Shown: piece by piece, positions 25,001 to 34,960 of the stretch
How the letters are laid out: every line of letters begins with the position of its first letter
Position numbering within the stretch: position 1 is the stretch's first letter
DNA from: Phragmites australis
Lineage: Eukaryota > Streptophyta > Magnoliopsida > Poales > Poaceae
Length of the DNA: 64,000 nt
NCBI RefSeq assembly: GCF_958298935.1
Contig: NC_084940.1
Coordinates: 18,099,146 to 18,163,145, forward strand
Direction: 5' to 3'
Program-made: the position numbers and the translations under genes
Notes under the pieces: generated by a model
Database searches by the model: none
Seen by the model: the letters and a program-made list of their open reading frames with translations, nothing else
Told to the model about the DNA's origin: nothing

Positions 25001-28000
25001 CAAAACTACATTTTTTGCGTTTCACAAAACTACATTGTATTTAGTGAAAAAGGGATTCCTGTCCCCTCCCCCGTCTTCCGACTAAAAGAAAAGAATGGTA
25101 GAGATGAAATTCATCTACCAAATTTCAAGGTCTAAATTTTAACTGGCATACACAAGAATGAAAAAGGATGATCTGCAGATAATACATCAATAAAGATAAC
25201 AATACTCTTTATTAGGTTTTTGTGCATTTTCCCATTAGCTTGTCACATTTTCAACTACACTGCTTAACTATTTCACATTTTGCAGCCACTCAGCAAAGGC
25301 CTTCTTCAAAGGCTTCTATTCAATCTGTGTGCACACAGTGTTACACGTATAACATTGGTCGGTCATTTGCTCGACATGATTAAACCTGAATCTGAAGGGC
25401 TTAGTAGATCAGATTGCATGGCTACATATAGATTACATGGATGTCAGTGGAACATTGTATACGCACAATCACACTGTGCAAATGGTAATATTTTCTCTAT
25501 GCTATTATTTTTTTTGGTTGACTTATTGTTGTTTTACTGTCATTCATTGGATAACCTTTGGCTCTCCCTAAGCCTTTCTGTTTATATTGCTTCCCGTTTG
25601 GTTATTTGTTATATTATTCAACACTGTTGTTTAGTACTTACACAGTCCTATACTCATCATATTTCTTTCCAGGCTTGCCTCCACTTGTGACACGGCGACT
25701 TCTTGAAATCCTGACATACCTTGCTTCTAACCATCCATCTGTTGCGGATCTTTTGGTCCACTTCAGTCCTTCTGCAAGTTCAAACTGTTTGACACTACAG
25801 CATAGTAAAGAAGCATCTCAAGAAATTCCATCTTCAGAGGGCTATACACCTATTCTATTGTTTCTTAAACTCCTTAACAAACCCTTATTTCTACGCAGTC
25901 GAGTATATCTTGAGCAGGTATATCTCAGAACTTGTTTTGGAGTGTGGTAGCTCTTAGTGCATTTCCTCGAATATTTATCGTACGTTTTAATTTTCTGCTG
26001 CAGGTGATGTGTTTGCTGGAAGTAATTGTCAATAATGCTGCCTCCAAAGTTGATTATCCACCTCGTTCTGCCCAGTTTGCCAATAGTTCAGATGTTGAAT
26101 TGGTTAATGGGGCAGCATCTCAAGCACAGGTGGAACCATCTACTCTAGAACAAGTTCGTGTCCAGGATAATAACCAAAGCAAAGATGTTGAGGTGCCAGC
26201 TTCAGGTGCTAGACAGGATGCTAATGTGCATGATATTCTTACTGAACTTCCTGATGCTGAATTACATAACTTGTGCAGTATTCTTGCACTTGAGGGGTTA
26301 GTGTTTGCCTTATCCTTCTATTTTATTTACTTATTTCTGCGTATCATTTAGAAATGATGGTTCACTCTTCAGCTTTGGAGTTTACTCATATTTCGTAGTG
26401 AATGCTAACAAATGCTTTTATATTTTGAGTGTTTTATGGCAGTGGGAAAGTTGGTTTTTGGTCGATTTGGAGTTTGGGGAGGGGAGTGTGTTGGGGAGAA
26501 GGTTTACACATTAATTTTTTTTTCTTACAATCGCTCTAAAGGCTGACCAACTAGGTAGAGAGAAGGGCGGACCCAAGGCTTACCAATGCATAATCAAGAT
26601 GCATGGAGTCATTATTTCAGAGATACGATAATCAAGCACCATAGGAAGTTCTTTCCTTCTATATTCTTGTTCTTAGCTGTGAGGATCCATATGTAGTAGA
26701 ATGTTCCTTCAAGGACAAATTGTTTTCCCTTCTCTTGTGGAATTGGTTTTCCTGTCCCTTTTAAAAGTGGACATCGTATTTATATTGGAACATATTGATA
26801 TTCTTTGAATTAGTTATACCTCTTGCTCCAAAAGTATTCAAAGAAAAAAATCTTTTGGAGGTACATCTGATCTTTTTGTTATGCCAGGAGTTCATTTTAG
26901 CTTCAGATATTTGGATTTTTTCACTTTCAGATCTTTAGACAAACATGCTTACATTTTTTTTATTTAAATAACCAGTCTTCCAGATAAAGTGTACTCACTT
27001 GCTGCGGAGGTGGTGAAAAAGTTGGCTAGTGTTGCAGCATCGCATCAGAAATTCTTCTCCATTGAGCTGGCTGGTATTGCTCAGAGCTTAAGTTCTTCTG
27101 CAGTAGAGGAGCTTGTAACACTGAAGAACACACAGATGCTTGGGCTCAGTACTTGTTCTATGGCCGGAGCTTCTATCTTACGGGTGTTGCAAGTCCTGTC
27201 TACATTGACTTCCAATGTGATCGATAGTAGACATGAACAAGATGTGGGACAGGAAGGGCAGTCCATTTTGTGGGATCTGAATGTAGGTCTTGAGCCTTTG
27301 TGGCAACAATTAAGTGACTGTATAAGTGCCACAGAGGCAAAACTTGTGCATAGTTCAACTTTCACTTACCCTGCTACATTGGTGGATGCCTTGGAAGTTG
27401 GTGCGTCGTCCTCTACTTCCCCACCACTTCCTCCAGGCACACAACACTTGTTGCCATTCATAGAATCCTTTTTTGTTCTATGCGAGAAGCTTCAAACAAA
27501 TCAAGCAGTTGTGCAATCAGATTACTATGCAACTGACACTGAAGTGAAAGAATCGGCTGGAAGTTCATCATCACAATCACTGAGGGCTGGTGGAATCTGC
27601 AATGTTACTTTTATAAGGGTTGCGGAAAAACATCGACGACTCCTCAATGTGTTCATTCGACAAAACCCAAACTTACTAGAGAAGTCACTTTCTATAATGT
27701 TGAAAGTACCAAGGCTGATAGATTTTGATAATAAACGTGCTTACTTCTGGTCGCGCATCAGACAGCAACATGATCAGCATCTTTCAGCTCCTTTACGCAT
27801 TAACGTTCGCCGGGCGTATGTTTTGGAGGATTCATATAATCAGTTGAGATTACGTCGTAGCCAGGACCTCAAAGGTCGCATGACTGTACAATTTCAAGGA
27901 GAAGAGGGGATAGATGCTGGAGGATTGACTAGGGAATGGTATCAACTGCTCTCTAGAGTTATTTTTGACAAAGGGGCTCTTCTCTTCACCACAGTTGGGA

Positions 28001-29971
28001 ACAATGCAACTTTCCAGCCTAATCCCAACTCTGTTTATCAAATGGAGCACCTTTCTTATTTTAAGTTTGTTGGTCGAGTGGTAAGTTCTTGACACTGTCC
28101 TCATAGTATAATACTGCATCTTTTTTTCCCCTGAGACCGAGATATTTCCACAGGTTGCCAAAGCATTATTTGACGGCCAATTGTTGGATGCCCACTTTAC
28201 CCGTTCATTTTACAAACACATTCTGGGTGCTAAAGTAACTTATCATGATATAGAAGCTGTTGATCCTGATTACTACAAAAATTTGAAGTGGATGCTGGAG
28301 GTGTGGTTTCATTGTCTGTAAATCTATATGTATGAAGTTAAGTAGACTGCATTGTTCCTGAATTATGCCTTTTGTGTACAGAATGATGTAAGTGACATTC
28401 CCGATTTAACATTCAGCATGGATCCTGATGAGGAAAAACATATTCTCTATGAGAAGACTGAGGTATTGAGATGACTATATAGTTTAGCTGAGAGTTTCCC
28501 TACTTGCCTGTCAACTAATATCATAGTTGTGTTGTTTAATAATTTTTCTGATTCAGGTTACTGATTATGAGCTCAAACCTGGTGGAAGAAACATTAGGGT
28601 CACTGAGGAAACAAAGCAAGAATACGTTGACCTTGTAGCTGAACATATACTGACCACAGCAATTCGTCCTCAAATTAATTCTTTCCTTGAAGGCTTCACA
28701 GAATTAGTTCCAAGGGAACTAATATCTCTATTTAATGATAAAGAACTCGAACTATTGATCAGTGGTCTTCCTGAAATTGACCGTGAGTGTCTTTCATCTG
28801 TACCGATAATTCTTCATGCTAACTTTTTTCCTTTTGATCTTACTTGTTTTTGTTTTTTCAGTCGACGATCTAAAGGCAAATGCGGAATATATTGGTTATT
28901 CTGCTGCATCTCCTGTCATCCAGTGGTTCTGGGAAGTTGCTAAAGCATTCAGCAAGGAGGACATGGCGAGACTACTACAATTTGTTACTGGAACATCAAA
29001 GGTCAAAAGGCTCCTTACTAGTCTTGATGCATCTAAAATAAAGATATATTTGGAATTTAGTTTTCATATAAAAAAGGTTCATCTGAAAGTTTATAAATCT
29101 TGATATTGCGGGAAACAATCCTTCCGTGTATTGGAAAACTTTAAAGTCAAATTGCAAAGGTATCAAACTACCAATGTAGATAGGTTTATATTTGACATTA
29201 ATTTTTTATTCACCCCTATATTTTTCATCACATCTAAGTGGCGAACATTTTTTTTCTTGTCAACTCACAGTATTGGCATTCGAATTAGACTTAGCAACTC
29301 AGCTTTTCTGTTTCATATTGTTCAGTGACCAGAACTAGTGAGTGTTTTTTTTTTTTTTGCTTTTTGTCACAGATAAAAAATAGGCTACACAAGTCTTGTT
29401 ATTGATATTATATTTGCCAGCAGTGTCCTTGTTTGTTAGCAAGCTGGCTGTTGAAGATTCATGGAAGTTTTAATGCACAGTAAAAAAACTTAAGCCAGAT
29501 TTTGAATTAGTGATCTGGATATGATTCTTTGTTTTAAATTTTTTAAGTTTCCAATCTCATTGATGTAGTTCAAATTTTAAATTTGGAACCATATAGTGTG
29601 GTAAAACTTCAATAGCCCTTTGGAATTTACTCCTAATGTTTCTTTCTGCAGGTACCATTGGAGGGTTTCAAAGCACTGCAAGGTATTTCTGGTCCCCAGA
29701 GATTTCAGATTCACAAGGCGTATGGAGCTCCAGACCGGCTTCCATCTGCTCATACCTGGTAATATGTCAATATGTTCATTTATTGAATTCTTTTTTGCAC
29801 TTCTTTACTCTATTATGTGTTCTTCTTTAGTAATTATGCTAAATGCTAAATGCGCATAAAACATGCAGCTTTAACCAGTTGGACTTACCGGAATATACCT
29901 CCAAGGAGCAATTAGAAGAGCGTCTGCTTCTTGCCATCCATGAGGCTAGTGAGGGTTTTGGCTTTGGATGA
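10022..29971 (+). CDS. UPL1/UPL2: HECT-type E3 ubiquitin ligase, UPL1/UPL2 group (15 exons)
   Basis: This enzyme takes ubiquitin from an E2 onto its own cysteine and passes it to substrates. Exons by eye, all in phase: 10022-10054, 14709-14804, 14894-15100, 15259-23121, 23188-23502, 25286-25484, 25673-25917, 26004-26296, 26976-28080, 28154-28300, 28382-28462, 28557-28782, 28862-29001, 29652-29758, 29869-29971; about 3,719 residues. The start gives [11 protein letters not shown] before intron 1. Domains: N-terminal DUF908/DUF913 armadillo-like region, UBA about 1286-1330 ([15 protein letters not shown]), UIM about 1332-1348 (LAQALALSL), acidic stretch about 2138-2175, three UBM-like motifs ([35 protein letters not shown]) about 2640-2740, and C-terminal HECT about 3360-3719. 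Catalytic Cys is about residue 3686 in [14 protein letters not shown]; its codon is split by the last coding intron. No stops or frameshifts. UPL1 and UPL2 cannot be separated by eye. Confidence 0.96.
10239..10594 (-). repeat. 3' LTR of the intron-1 retrotransposon
   Basis: 356 bp, starting TGTCACGT and ending ATGACA on the + strand. The length is identical to its partner at 13256-13611. The adjacent internal tract ttcctccctcctt is the polypurine tract read on the - strand, which identifies this copy as the 3' LTR. Confidence 0.92.
10606..11802 (-). CDS. 398-residue retrotransposon ORF of unknown function
   Basis: An uninterrupted frame fills the 3' half of the intron-1 element, ending 11 bases before the 3' LTR; its stop overlaps the polypurine tract. 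The protein is rich in Leu, Trp and aromatic residues. I see no RT (YxDD), integrase or protease motif and no zinc knuckle. The C-terminus contains [11 protein letters not shown]. It overlaps the preceding frame by 46 bp in a different phase, so it may be expressed by frameshifting or reinitiation, or the overlap may be decay. It lies wholly in UPL intron 1 on the opposite strand, so I do not read it as host sequence. Function is unknown. Confidence 0.55.
   Translation of the reverse strand: MAEICEQQKYGSDVLVVGWFVEHIMLLLMRLFESKQWLPPHGNPKVIRFCVTIEPKLSIAWPLLKSFFNGVPLEYITEDGSNRSYTYVGQLGKYLQCMLLFGSNREWYIEGNVEFVVWVELIPLKSYSPRKFEEQMICQSLNCAIQASPGGMMLLKQLIEFLKLYGSYLDNTEWEQSLWPVWNLCHMTYTMNKYCLPTKQITSSRETLSRDHYMVLQDATNTLDFDCIPNLGVGQEVKLQSISSTHLTLWTVTTSYNLGLQKQATESHVVYMITQYVKGTYQLHVWAGLGVTYCLLTFAWKLQALLNPGGTLFISAGSNSSAWVQAKCSILFKTIALAVQQVHEEVQSWTYAMAQYMEEDAVKCELGDGRFTFSVKELLQIPWDPGGAFASAWGQADF
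11757..12362 (-). CDS. 201-residue gag-region ORF of the intron-1 element
   Basis: This frame precedes the 398-residue frame on the - strand and overlaps it. It starts [17 protein letters not shown] and contains a Ser/Thr- and Asp-rich middle. I recognise no catalytic motif. By position it lies in the gag-proximal part of the element, downstream of the RRM-like repeats. It may be part of one longer ancestral polyprotein that is now broken by stops between 12363 and 12704. Confidence 0.5.
   Translation of the reverse strand: MAVSEELKEKVCNLCTKILTNDVHDATQDGMSCAIEPTGYTPALSIPLSLTSDKLDDTVISSHVPSIVTNTMCNHSKDDAAQQVFGGELTHADIDSEDVGDMIVKTTTVLLDGDCLITNTPANTLKTLCSPTIRVVGRVVNDIMFSFKSSCSDLVSQGYDFGKLDMFDIHVLKAVIANLVELKPWPNWQRYVSNRSMVVMY
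12480..13280 (-). pseudogene. Tandem PTB-like RRM domains in the retrotransposon gag position
   Basis: The open part (12705-13280, 191 residues) contains [19 protein letters not shown], then [34 protein letters not shown] and [14 protein letters not shown]. These match the order and spacing of an RRM of the polypyrimidine-tract-binding (PTB) type, including the YDGCC-L-I segment typical of plant PTB homologues. A second copy follows ([16 protein letters not shown], then HVKAFVKF) and runs through in-frame stops to about 12530. The reading frame begins inside the 5' LTR/PBS region. Capture from a host PTB-like gene is inference; the second copy is clearly decayed. Confidence 0.65.
13241..13252 (-). 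other. Primer-binding site of the intron-1 retrotransposon
   Basis: On the - strand the 12 bases read TGGCATCAGAGC, one base different from the common initiator-Met-tRNA site TGGTATCAGAGC. The site is three bases inside the 5' LTR. Confidence 0.8.
13256..13611 (-). repeat. 5' LTR of the intron-1 retrotransposon
   Basis: 356 bp, partner of 10239-10594. On the - strand it is followed by ATA and the primer-binding site. Right flank AGTTT is the target duplication. Confidence 0.92.
13617..14708 (+). other. Residual UPL intron 1 sequence
   Basis: Ordinary AT-rich intron sequence after the retrotransposon, ending with the atttgcag acceptor at 14708. With 10055-10238 it makes up the original intron of about 1.28 kb before the insertion. 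I see no coding content. Confidence 0.6.
24560..25205. repeat. Hairpin-forming inverted repeat in UPL intron 5
   Basis: The left arm (24721-24888) and right arm (25035-25198) are near-perfect reverse complements of about 165 bp, separated by a ~146-bp loop. The loop holds a second copy of the segment at about 24560-24682: gagtaaatttcacaaaactacaa and following sequence recurs at 24897. The left arm carries a run of 13 G (24848-24860); the right arm has a shorter, interrupted C run. No transposase or clean target duplication was found, so this may be a fold-back MITE or a local inverted duplication. It lies in a 1,783-bp intron and would be transcribed as a long hairpin. Confidence 0.85.
29002..29651 (+). 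other. UPL intron 13 (650 bp)
   Basis: AT-rich intron between a donor AAAG/gtcaaa and acceptor tttctgcag/GTACCA. It contains a T run near 29346-29359. Nothing coding is visible. Confidence 0.7.
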
Positions 29972-30034
29972 TCTATATCTCCAGAGTGCTAACAGTGCAC
30001 TGGGGGTCATTGGTTTTCTGCTCGCCGTGTACAG
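29972..30034 (+). other. UPL 3' UTR, proximal part, ending at a probable intron donor
   Basis: The 63 bases after the TGA lead to cag/gtatgg at 30032-30040, a good plant donor. A strong acceptor (gcttttgcag/att) occurs at 34581, in the next non-repeat sequence. Without transcripts the 3'-UTR intron remains inference. Confidence 0.4.
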
Positions 30035-30457
30035 GTATGGAGATCCAGTGACTATTCCTTTGCCATGTCCAACATGTAATATTCATCATACATGCTTTAT
30101 ATCCCCATCGTACAGGGTATTCAAGATTTTGTTTAAGTATTAAAAATCTAACTGATCCAAATTTATCTTGGTTCCTTCAATGCTCTTGAAAATAACTACG
30201 AGTTGAAAGAGCCGGTATAGACTATGGACTACAGACACCTGTGTTCATTAGAGTAATCTCTGAAAACCTTTTCAATTCTATGTTGTAATGGATTGTGTAT
30301 GCTTGATTTGATATTTGTACCGGCATATTAGACTTTACCACATGTTTTGTTTGGGTTATTCAGCGTTTGAAACCTGATCCCACTAGTTGATTGCTTCTAA
30401 AAATCTGAACCAAAAGGATGGGGATAGTGTTGGTGCTAGATACATACAATAAATTAG

Positions 30458-32930
30458 CAACAACAACAACAACAAAGCCTGTCCCAAGCAAGTTAGGGTA
30501 GGCTAGAGATGAAACCCACAAGATCCCACTAAAAAGATGATGAGAAAACAACAATAATAATAAATGTACTAGTAATAGTAAAAAATAGCAAAAATAATAA
30601 CAGTACAAGGAGACTAATGTATAAGTTATGGTTTTAGCACCTAGATTGCTAACTTCCACGCGTTTCTATCTATGGATAGTTCTTTTCGGATATTCTATTT
30701 CTTCAAGTCTCTCTTTACAAACTCTTCCCATATTAGGTTTGGTCGACACCTGCCTCTTCATATTATCTACACGCCTTAGTATCCCGCTATGTAAATGTGA
30801 CTTTGGAGGCCTTCGTTGGATATGTTCAAACCATCTCAATCGATGTTAGACAAGCTTTTCTTTAATTGTCGCTACTCATACTCTATCACGTATTTCATCA
30901 TTGCGGGTCCGATCCTTTCTGGTATAGCCACAAATCTATCGTAGCATACACATCCCTGCTACACTTAACTGCTGGACATGACACCTTTTAGTTGGCCAAC
31001 ATTCAGCGCCATACAACATCACGGGCCAAATCTTCGTCCTATAGAACTTACCTTTCAACTTTCGTGGCACCCTCTTGTTACAGAGGATGTTAGAAGTTTG
31101 GCGCTATTTCATCAATCCGGCTTTGATTCTATGACTAACATCTCCATCGATATCACCATCCCTCTGTAGCATTGATTTCAAGTATCGAAAGGTATCCTTG
31201 GGAACCACCTCTCCACCGAGACGAACATCTTCCCCCTCATGCCAAGTAGCACCGAAATTGCATCTCATATACTCGGGTTTGGTCCTATTAAGTCTAAAAC
31301 CTTTCAATTCTAAAGTATATCTCTACAACTCTAAATTTCTATTAACCCCTATCCTACTCGTCAACTAGCACCACATCGTCAGCAAATAACATACACCAAG
31401 GGATAGCTCTCTGTATGTCCCTTGTGACCTCATCCATCACCAAAGCAAATAAGTAAGGACTTAAAGTTAACCCTTGATGTAGTCCTATTTTATACGGAAA
31501 GTCATCGGTGTCACCTTCACTTGTCACAACGTTTTTGTACATATCCTTAATGAGGATAATGTACTTTGTTAGGACTTTGTTTCTACGAGGCTCATCACAT
31601 AACATTCCTCGGTATTTTGTTGTAAGCCTTCTCCAAGTCAATGAATATCATGCACAAGTCCATCTTTTGTTCCTTGTATCTCTCCATAAGTTGTCTTATC
31701 AAGAAAATCACTTCCATGGTTGACCACCCAGGCATGAAACCAAATTAGTTTTTGGTAATACCTGTCATTCTTCTTAGGCGATGCTCAATAACTCTCATAG
31801 CTTCATTGTGTGGCTCATCAACTTAATTCCATGGTAATTTGTAACTTTGAATATCTCCCTTATTCTTGAAGATTGGTACTAATATACTTCTCCATTCTTC
31901 GTGCATCTTGTTTGACCGAAAAATAAGGTTGAAGAGCTTAGTTAGCCCATACTATCGTTATGTCTCCAAGACATCCCCACACCTCAATGGGGATACTATT
32001 AGGTCCTATTGCCTTGCCTCCTTTCATCATTTTAAAAGCTTCCTTGACCTCAACTTCCTAAAACCTTCATACAAATCGTCTATTGGTATCATCAAAAGAT
32101 TTGTCTAGCTCAATGGTAGAGCTCTTATTCTCCCCGTTGAATAGTTCATCGAAGTACTCTCGCCATCTAGTCTTGATCTCATCATCTCTCACCAGAAGTC
32201 GACCGGTCCCATCCTTGATGCATTTGACTTGGTTGACGTCCCTCGTCTTCCTTTCACAGATCTTTGCCATCTTATAGATGTCCTTTTCTCCTCTCCTTGT
32301 GCTCAACTGCTAATAAAGGTCTTCATAAGCCCGACCCCTTGCTTCGCTCACAGCTTGTTTTGTGGTTTTCTTTCTCTTTGTACTTCTCTATGTTGTTCGC
32401 ACTCCTATCAAGGTGTAAGCATTTGAAACATTCTTTCTTCTCCTTAATAGCCTTCTGAACATCCTCGTTCCACCACCAAGTGTCTTTAGCTTTGCATCTT
32501 CTACCTTTGGTCACCCCAAACACCTCTAAAGCCACATTCCTAATGCAAGTTACCATCTTTGTCCACATGTCCTTTGCATTCTCTCCTTCCTTCCAAGAGC
32601 CCTCATTAATAACCCTCCTTAAAATTTTGTGCCGCCTCTCCTTTGAGCTTCCACTACATTGTTCTTGCGATTTTGGTGCGCTTGTCCCGTCGAACACATA
32701 TACGGAAGCGAAAGTCACCCACCATAAGTTTATGTTGAGGGACAACACACTCTCTAGGTATCACCTTACAATCTAAGCAAGCATGTTTATCCTCTCCTCT
32801 TGCAAGGACAAAATTGATCTGGCTAGAGTGGTGGCAACTACTAAATGTCAAATGGGATTCTCTTTCTAAAGAAGGTGTTAGCAATGTGTCAAAGGTATTT
32901 ACTCCATAGGTAAACAACATTTAGATTGCT
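30458..32930 (-). mobile_element. RTE-type LINE, 5'-truncated and decayed
   Basis: Read on the - strand, the element ends in (GTT)n preceded by ctaacttgcttgggacaggc, the usual 3' end of plant RTE LINEs. Upstream (toward higher coordinates) are an endonuclease C-terminal segment (HHSSQINFVLARGEDK, then VVPQHKLMVGDF, about 32700-32860), a linker region (32067-32700), reverse transcriptase with LHQGLTLSPYLF and FADD (complement of 31375-31386), and a C-terminal part (about 31104-31307). The pieces lie in different frames, and the N-terminal endonuclease is missing. The element lies inside the proposed UPL 3'-UTR intron in antisense orientation. Confidence 0.85.
31354..31641 (-). pseudogene. LINE reverse-transcriptase fragment
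   Basis: 95 residues including KIGLHQGLTLSPYLFAL, a conserved RT block, and MLFADDVVLV, which carries the catalytic Asp-Asp pair. Frameshifts on both sides separate it from the rest of the polyprotein. It is not expected to be functional. Confidence 0.8.
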
Positions 32931-34126
32931 AACTTAGAAAAATTACTACTGAAATACGAACAGTGAGATAATAAATAATGGACAAGCATGACAGTAGCAA
33001 ATGGCCCAATCTTACGGACTGAGAGCTTTGACGGCCACAAGCGAGCACAGCCATGGCCTCAATGCTGGCAGCTGCACCCTTACAATACTCCATCGCAGCC
33101 TCCATGCCTCTTTAGTGTTGATCAAGCATTGCTGAATCAAACCCAAACAAGAAATAACAAAGCAAACAGAGGAAACCAGTTGGCTAGTGCTCAATGTCAA
33201 CCACAATGCAGTAGCCCCTCGAATATACCTTTAGCAAATGTCAGGGACAAACTCAAGGAAAGGAGAGGAAGCAGCGCAACGAATATGATTGTTAGGTGTG
33301 GCACTATAGAAGTTGGCCTGGCAATCGTGCACATGACTGGAGCTGTGGCGTGCTGCTGTTGCTCACCTGGACCATCTCAGCAGCATGACCAAATGGCTGT
33401 GACAGGTAGTAGTTGGGGCGACTGATGACCAATCAGGGCTGGGGGCGAGTGGGGGGTAGCTGCGAGTAGGGAGGAGCGCTCTTAGACAATGAAGTGGCGG
33501 TGGTGAGTAGGGGGTGGTGTTCCCAGGCAAGCACAATGAGATGGGCATGAGTTGGGGATGAAAGCCATATGGGGATTTCTATTTACATGTGGGTATTTCT
33601 GTCTTTTGTGTCCATTCCTTCGTTGGTCACTGGCTCGATAAAGCCCACCACCATCCTAGTTCCCCAAAAGAAGCCACTGTTCCCTAAAAAATAGTGCAAC
33701 AGAAGAAGCCACTATTTAGGGTGAACTCATGCCTAAGTGTCCACCCTAACCACTGTTCCCTAAAAAATAGTGCAACAAGAAGCTTAAGTGGAGCATTAGT
33801 TCAGCTGGATGATTTCATATGCAGAAATGGAAATTGGTTTTTTGACTAAAGTATTATTTTAAATGAGATTACTTTTTTGTGATAATTTTAGACTATTCCT
33901 TATAGTGGTACTCTTAACTGAAAAATGTTTGAGTTGGTGGTATTTATAATGGGAAAACTAATCTATGATAATTTTAGATTATTTATTATAGTAACTGTTA
34001 AAGGAAAGCAGGATTATTGAATTTTACAAACTTGATTTCCTTCTGTTTGACCATAATCCTGGTGGCAAAGCTATAAATATTTTTTGTTGAAACTAAGATA
34101 TTAAAATGAGCAGTTGAACCTGTCCA
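32931..34126. other. Intergenic or intronic sequence with small duplications
   Basis: A GC-rich part (33000-33550) has overlapping frames on both strands without recognisable motifs. The phrase ccactgttccctaaaaaatagtgcaac occurs twice (about 33673 and 33749). A diverged duplication around gataattttaga occurs near 33880 and 33970. No gene can be supported. Confidence 0.4.
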
Positions 34127-34135
34127 TTTTGTAAA

Positions 34136-34279
34136 TGGGCAATTTGCTAGATACCATCGCAAAAGTTGCAAAAGTTGAAAAATACCATTTGTGTGAGTGG
34201 TCTTGGACCTATATGTCATCCTCACAGTTGATATTTTCTAATATGAGCACTTTTGTGATAGTATCCACCTAAATTTGCC
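34136..34279. mobile_element. Small MULE-type MITE (144 bp)
   Basis: The ends are imperfect inverted repeats: the left reads gggcaatttgctagatacc and the right end, reverse-complemented, reads ggcaaatttaggtggatac; both continue into atc-rcaaaagt. The 9-bp sequence ttttgtaaa flanks the element directly at 34127-34135 and 34280-34288, as expected of a Mutator-like target duplication. Confidence 0.7.
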
Positions 34280-34581
34280 TTTTGTAAACCAGTGGTCGGA
34301 GCCCTATTCAGTGATTACTTAGTTTTGACCACACTGGTCATGTCAAGGTTAGCTTATAATTTTCATTTATGACAGCATCATAGCAACTCTGGGAATGGTA
34401 TCGTTGCTATTATCTTCTGCTATACATATCTTGGTAGTTCTAGCTTCTAGGTGAAATTAAGGTTATGGTGCATGTATGTGCTTTGTTTTGTATTTCAATC
34501 AGATTTGCGTGGGTTATTTAAAAATTGAATAATGTGTTTCTTTGATGATTTCACGTATGATTGTTGGTTCTGCTTTTGCAG

Positions 34582-34960
34582 ATTTTGAAGGCAATTGTGA
34601 TGGTCACAGATGCTATACATGACATAGATTGGACCAACGAGCTATTAGGAATGCTGGGGATGAAAAATTCTTTTGGAATAGTTGATCAGGATGTCAGGAG
34701 GGTACAGTACAAGCTCTGTGACAACGCGAGTGCTGTGATATAACTAGCATCCATTTGCCTTCTAGTTAAAAGGTTGAATGTAAATTCGTTTAATGCTTTT
34801 TAGACCAATCAGTCTGATGATCTTTTTGTACTGCTTCCTCCGATTCTCTGGGCCAAAGCAGTTTCTGCATATAAATAAGCTATCTGGTAATATGCAATCT
34901 CTTTTTTGTATGCATTCTAGTAAATAGGCTCATGAGCCGAAATGTCTGGGTAAGTTCTGC
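34582..34960 (+). other. Candidate distal 3'-UTR exon of UPL
   Basis: A polypyrimidine-rich stretch and gcttttgcag precede 34582. The downstream sequence is of transcript-like composition and contains a 60-codon frame (34561-34743) ending in ASAVI that starts within the presumed intron. AT-rich polyadenylation-like sequence follows (ataaataagc near 34873). It could instead be a remnant of another gene. RNA evidence would decide. Confidence 0.35.

Noticed and set aside
30641..32940. tagattgctaactt at both sites as the LINE target duplication
   Set aside because: The left copy lies inside the LINE 3' UTR, so it cannot flank the insertion; likely chance or rearrangement.
34561..34743. 60-codon frame as a small protein gene
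   Set aside because: Its start lies before a strong splice acceptor; the sequence is better explained as a UPL 3'-UTR exon.
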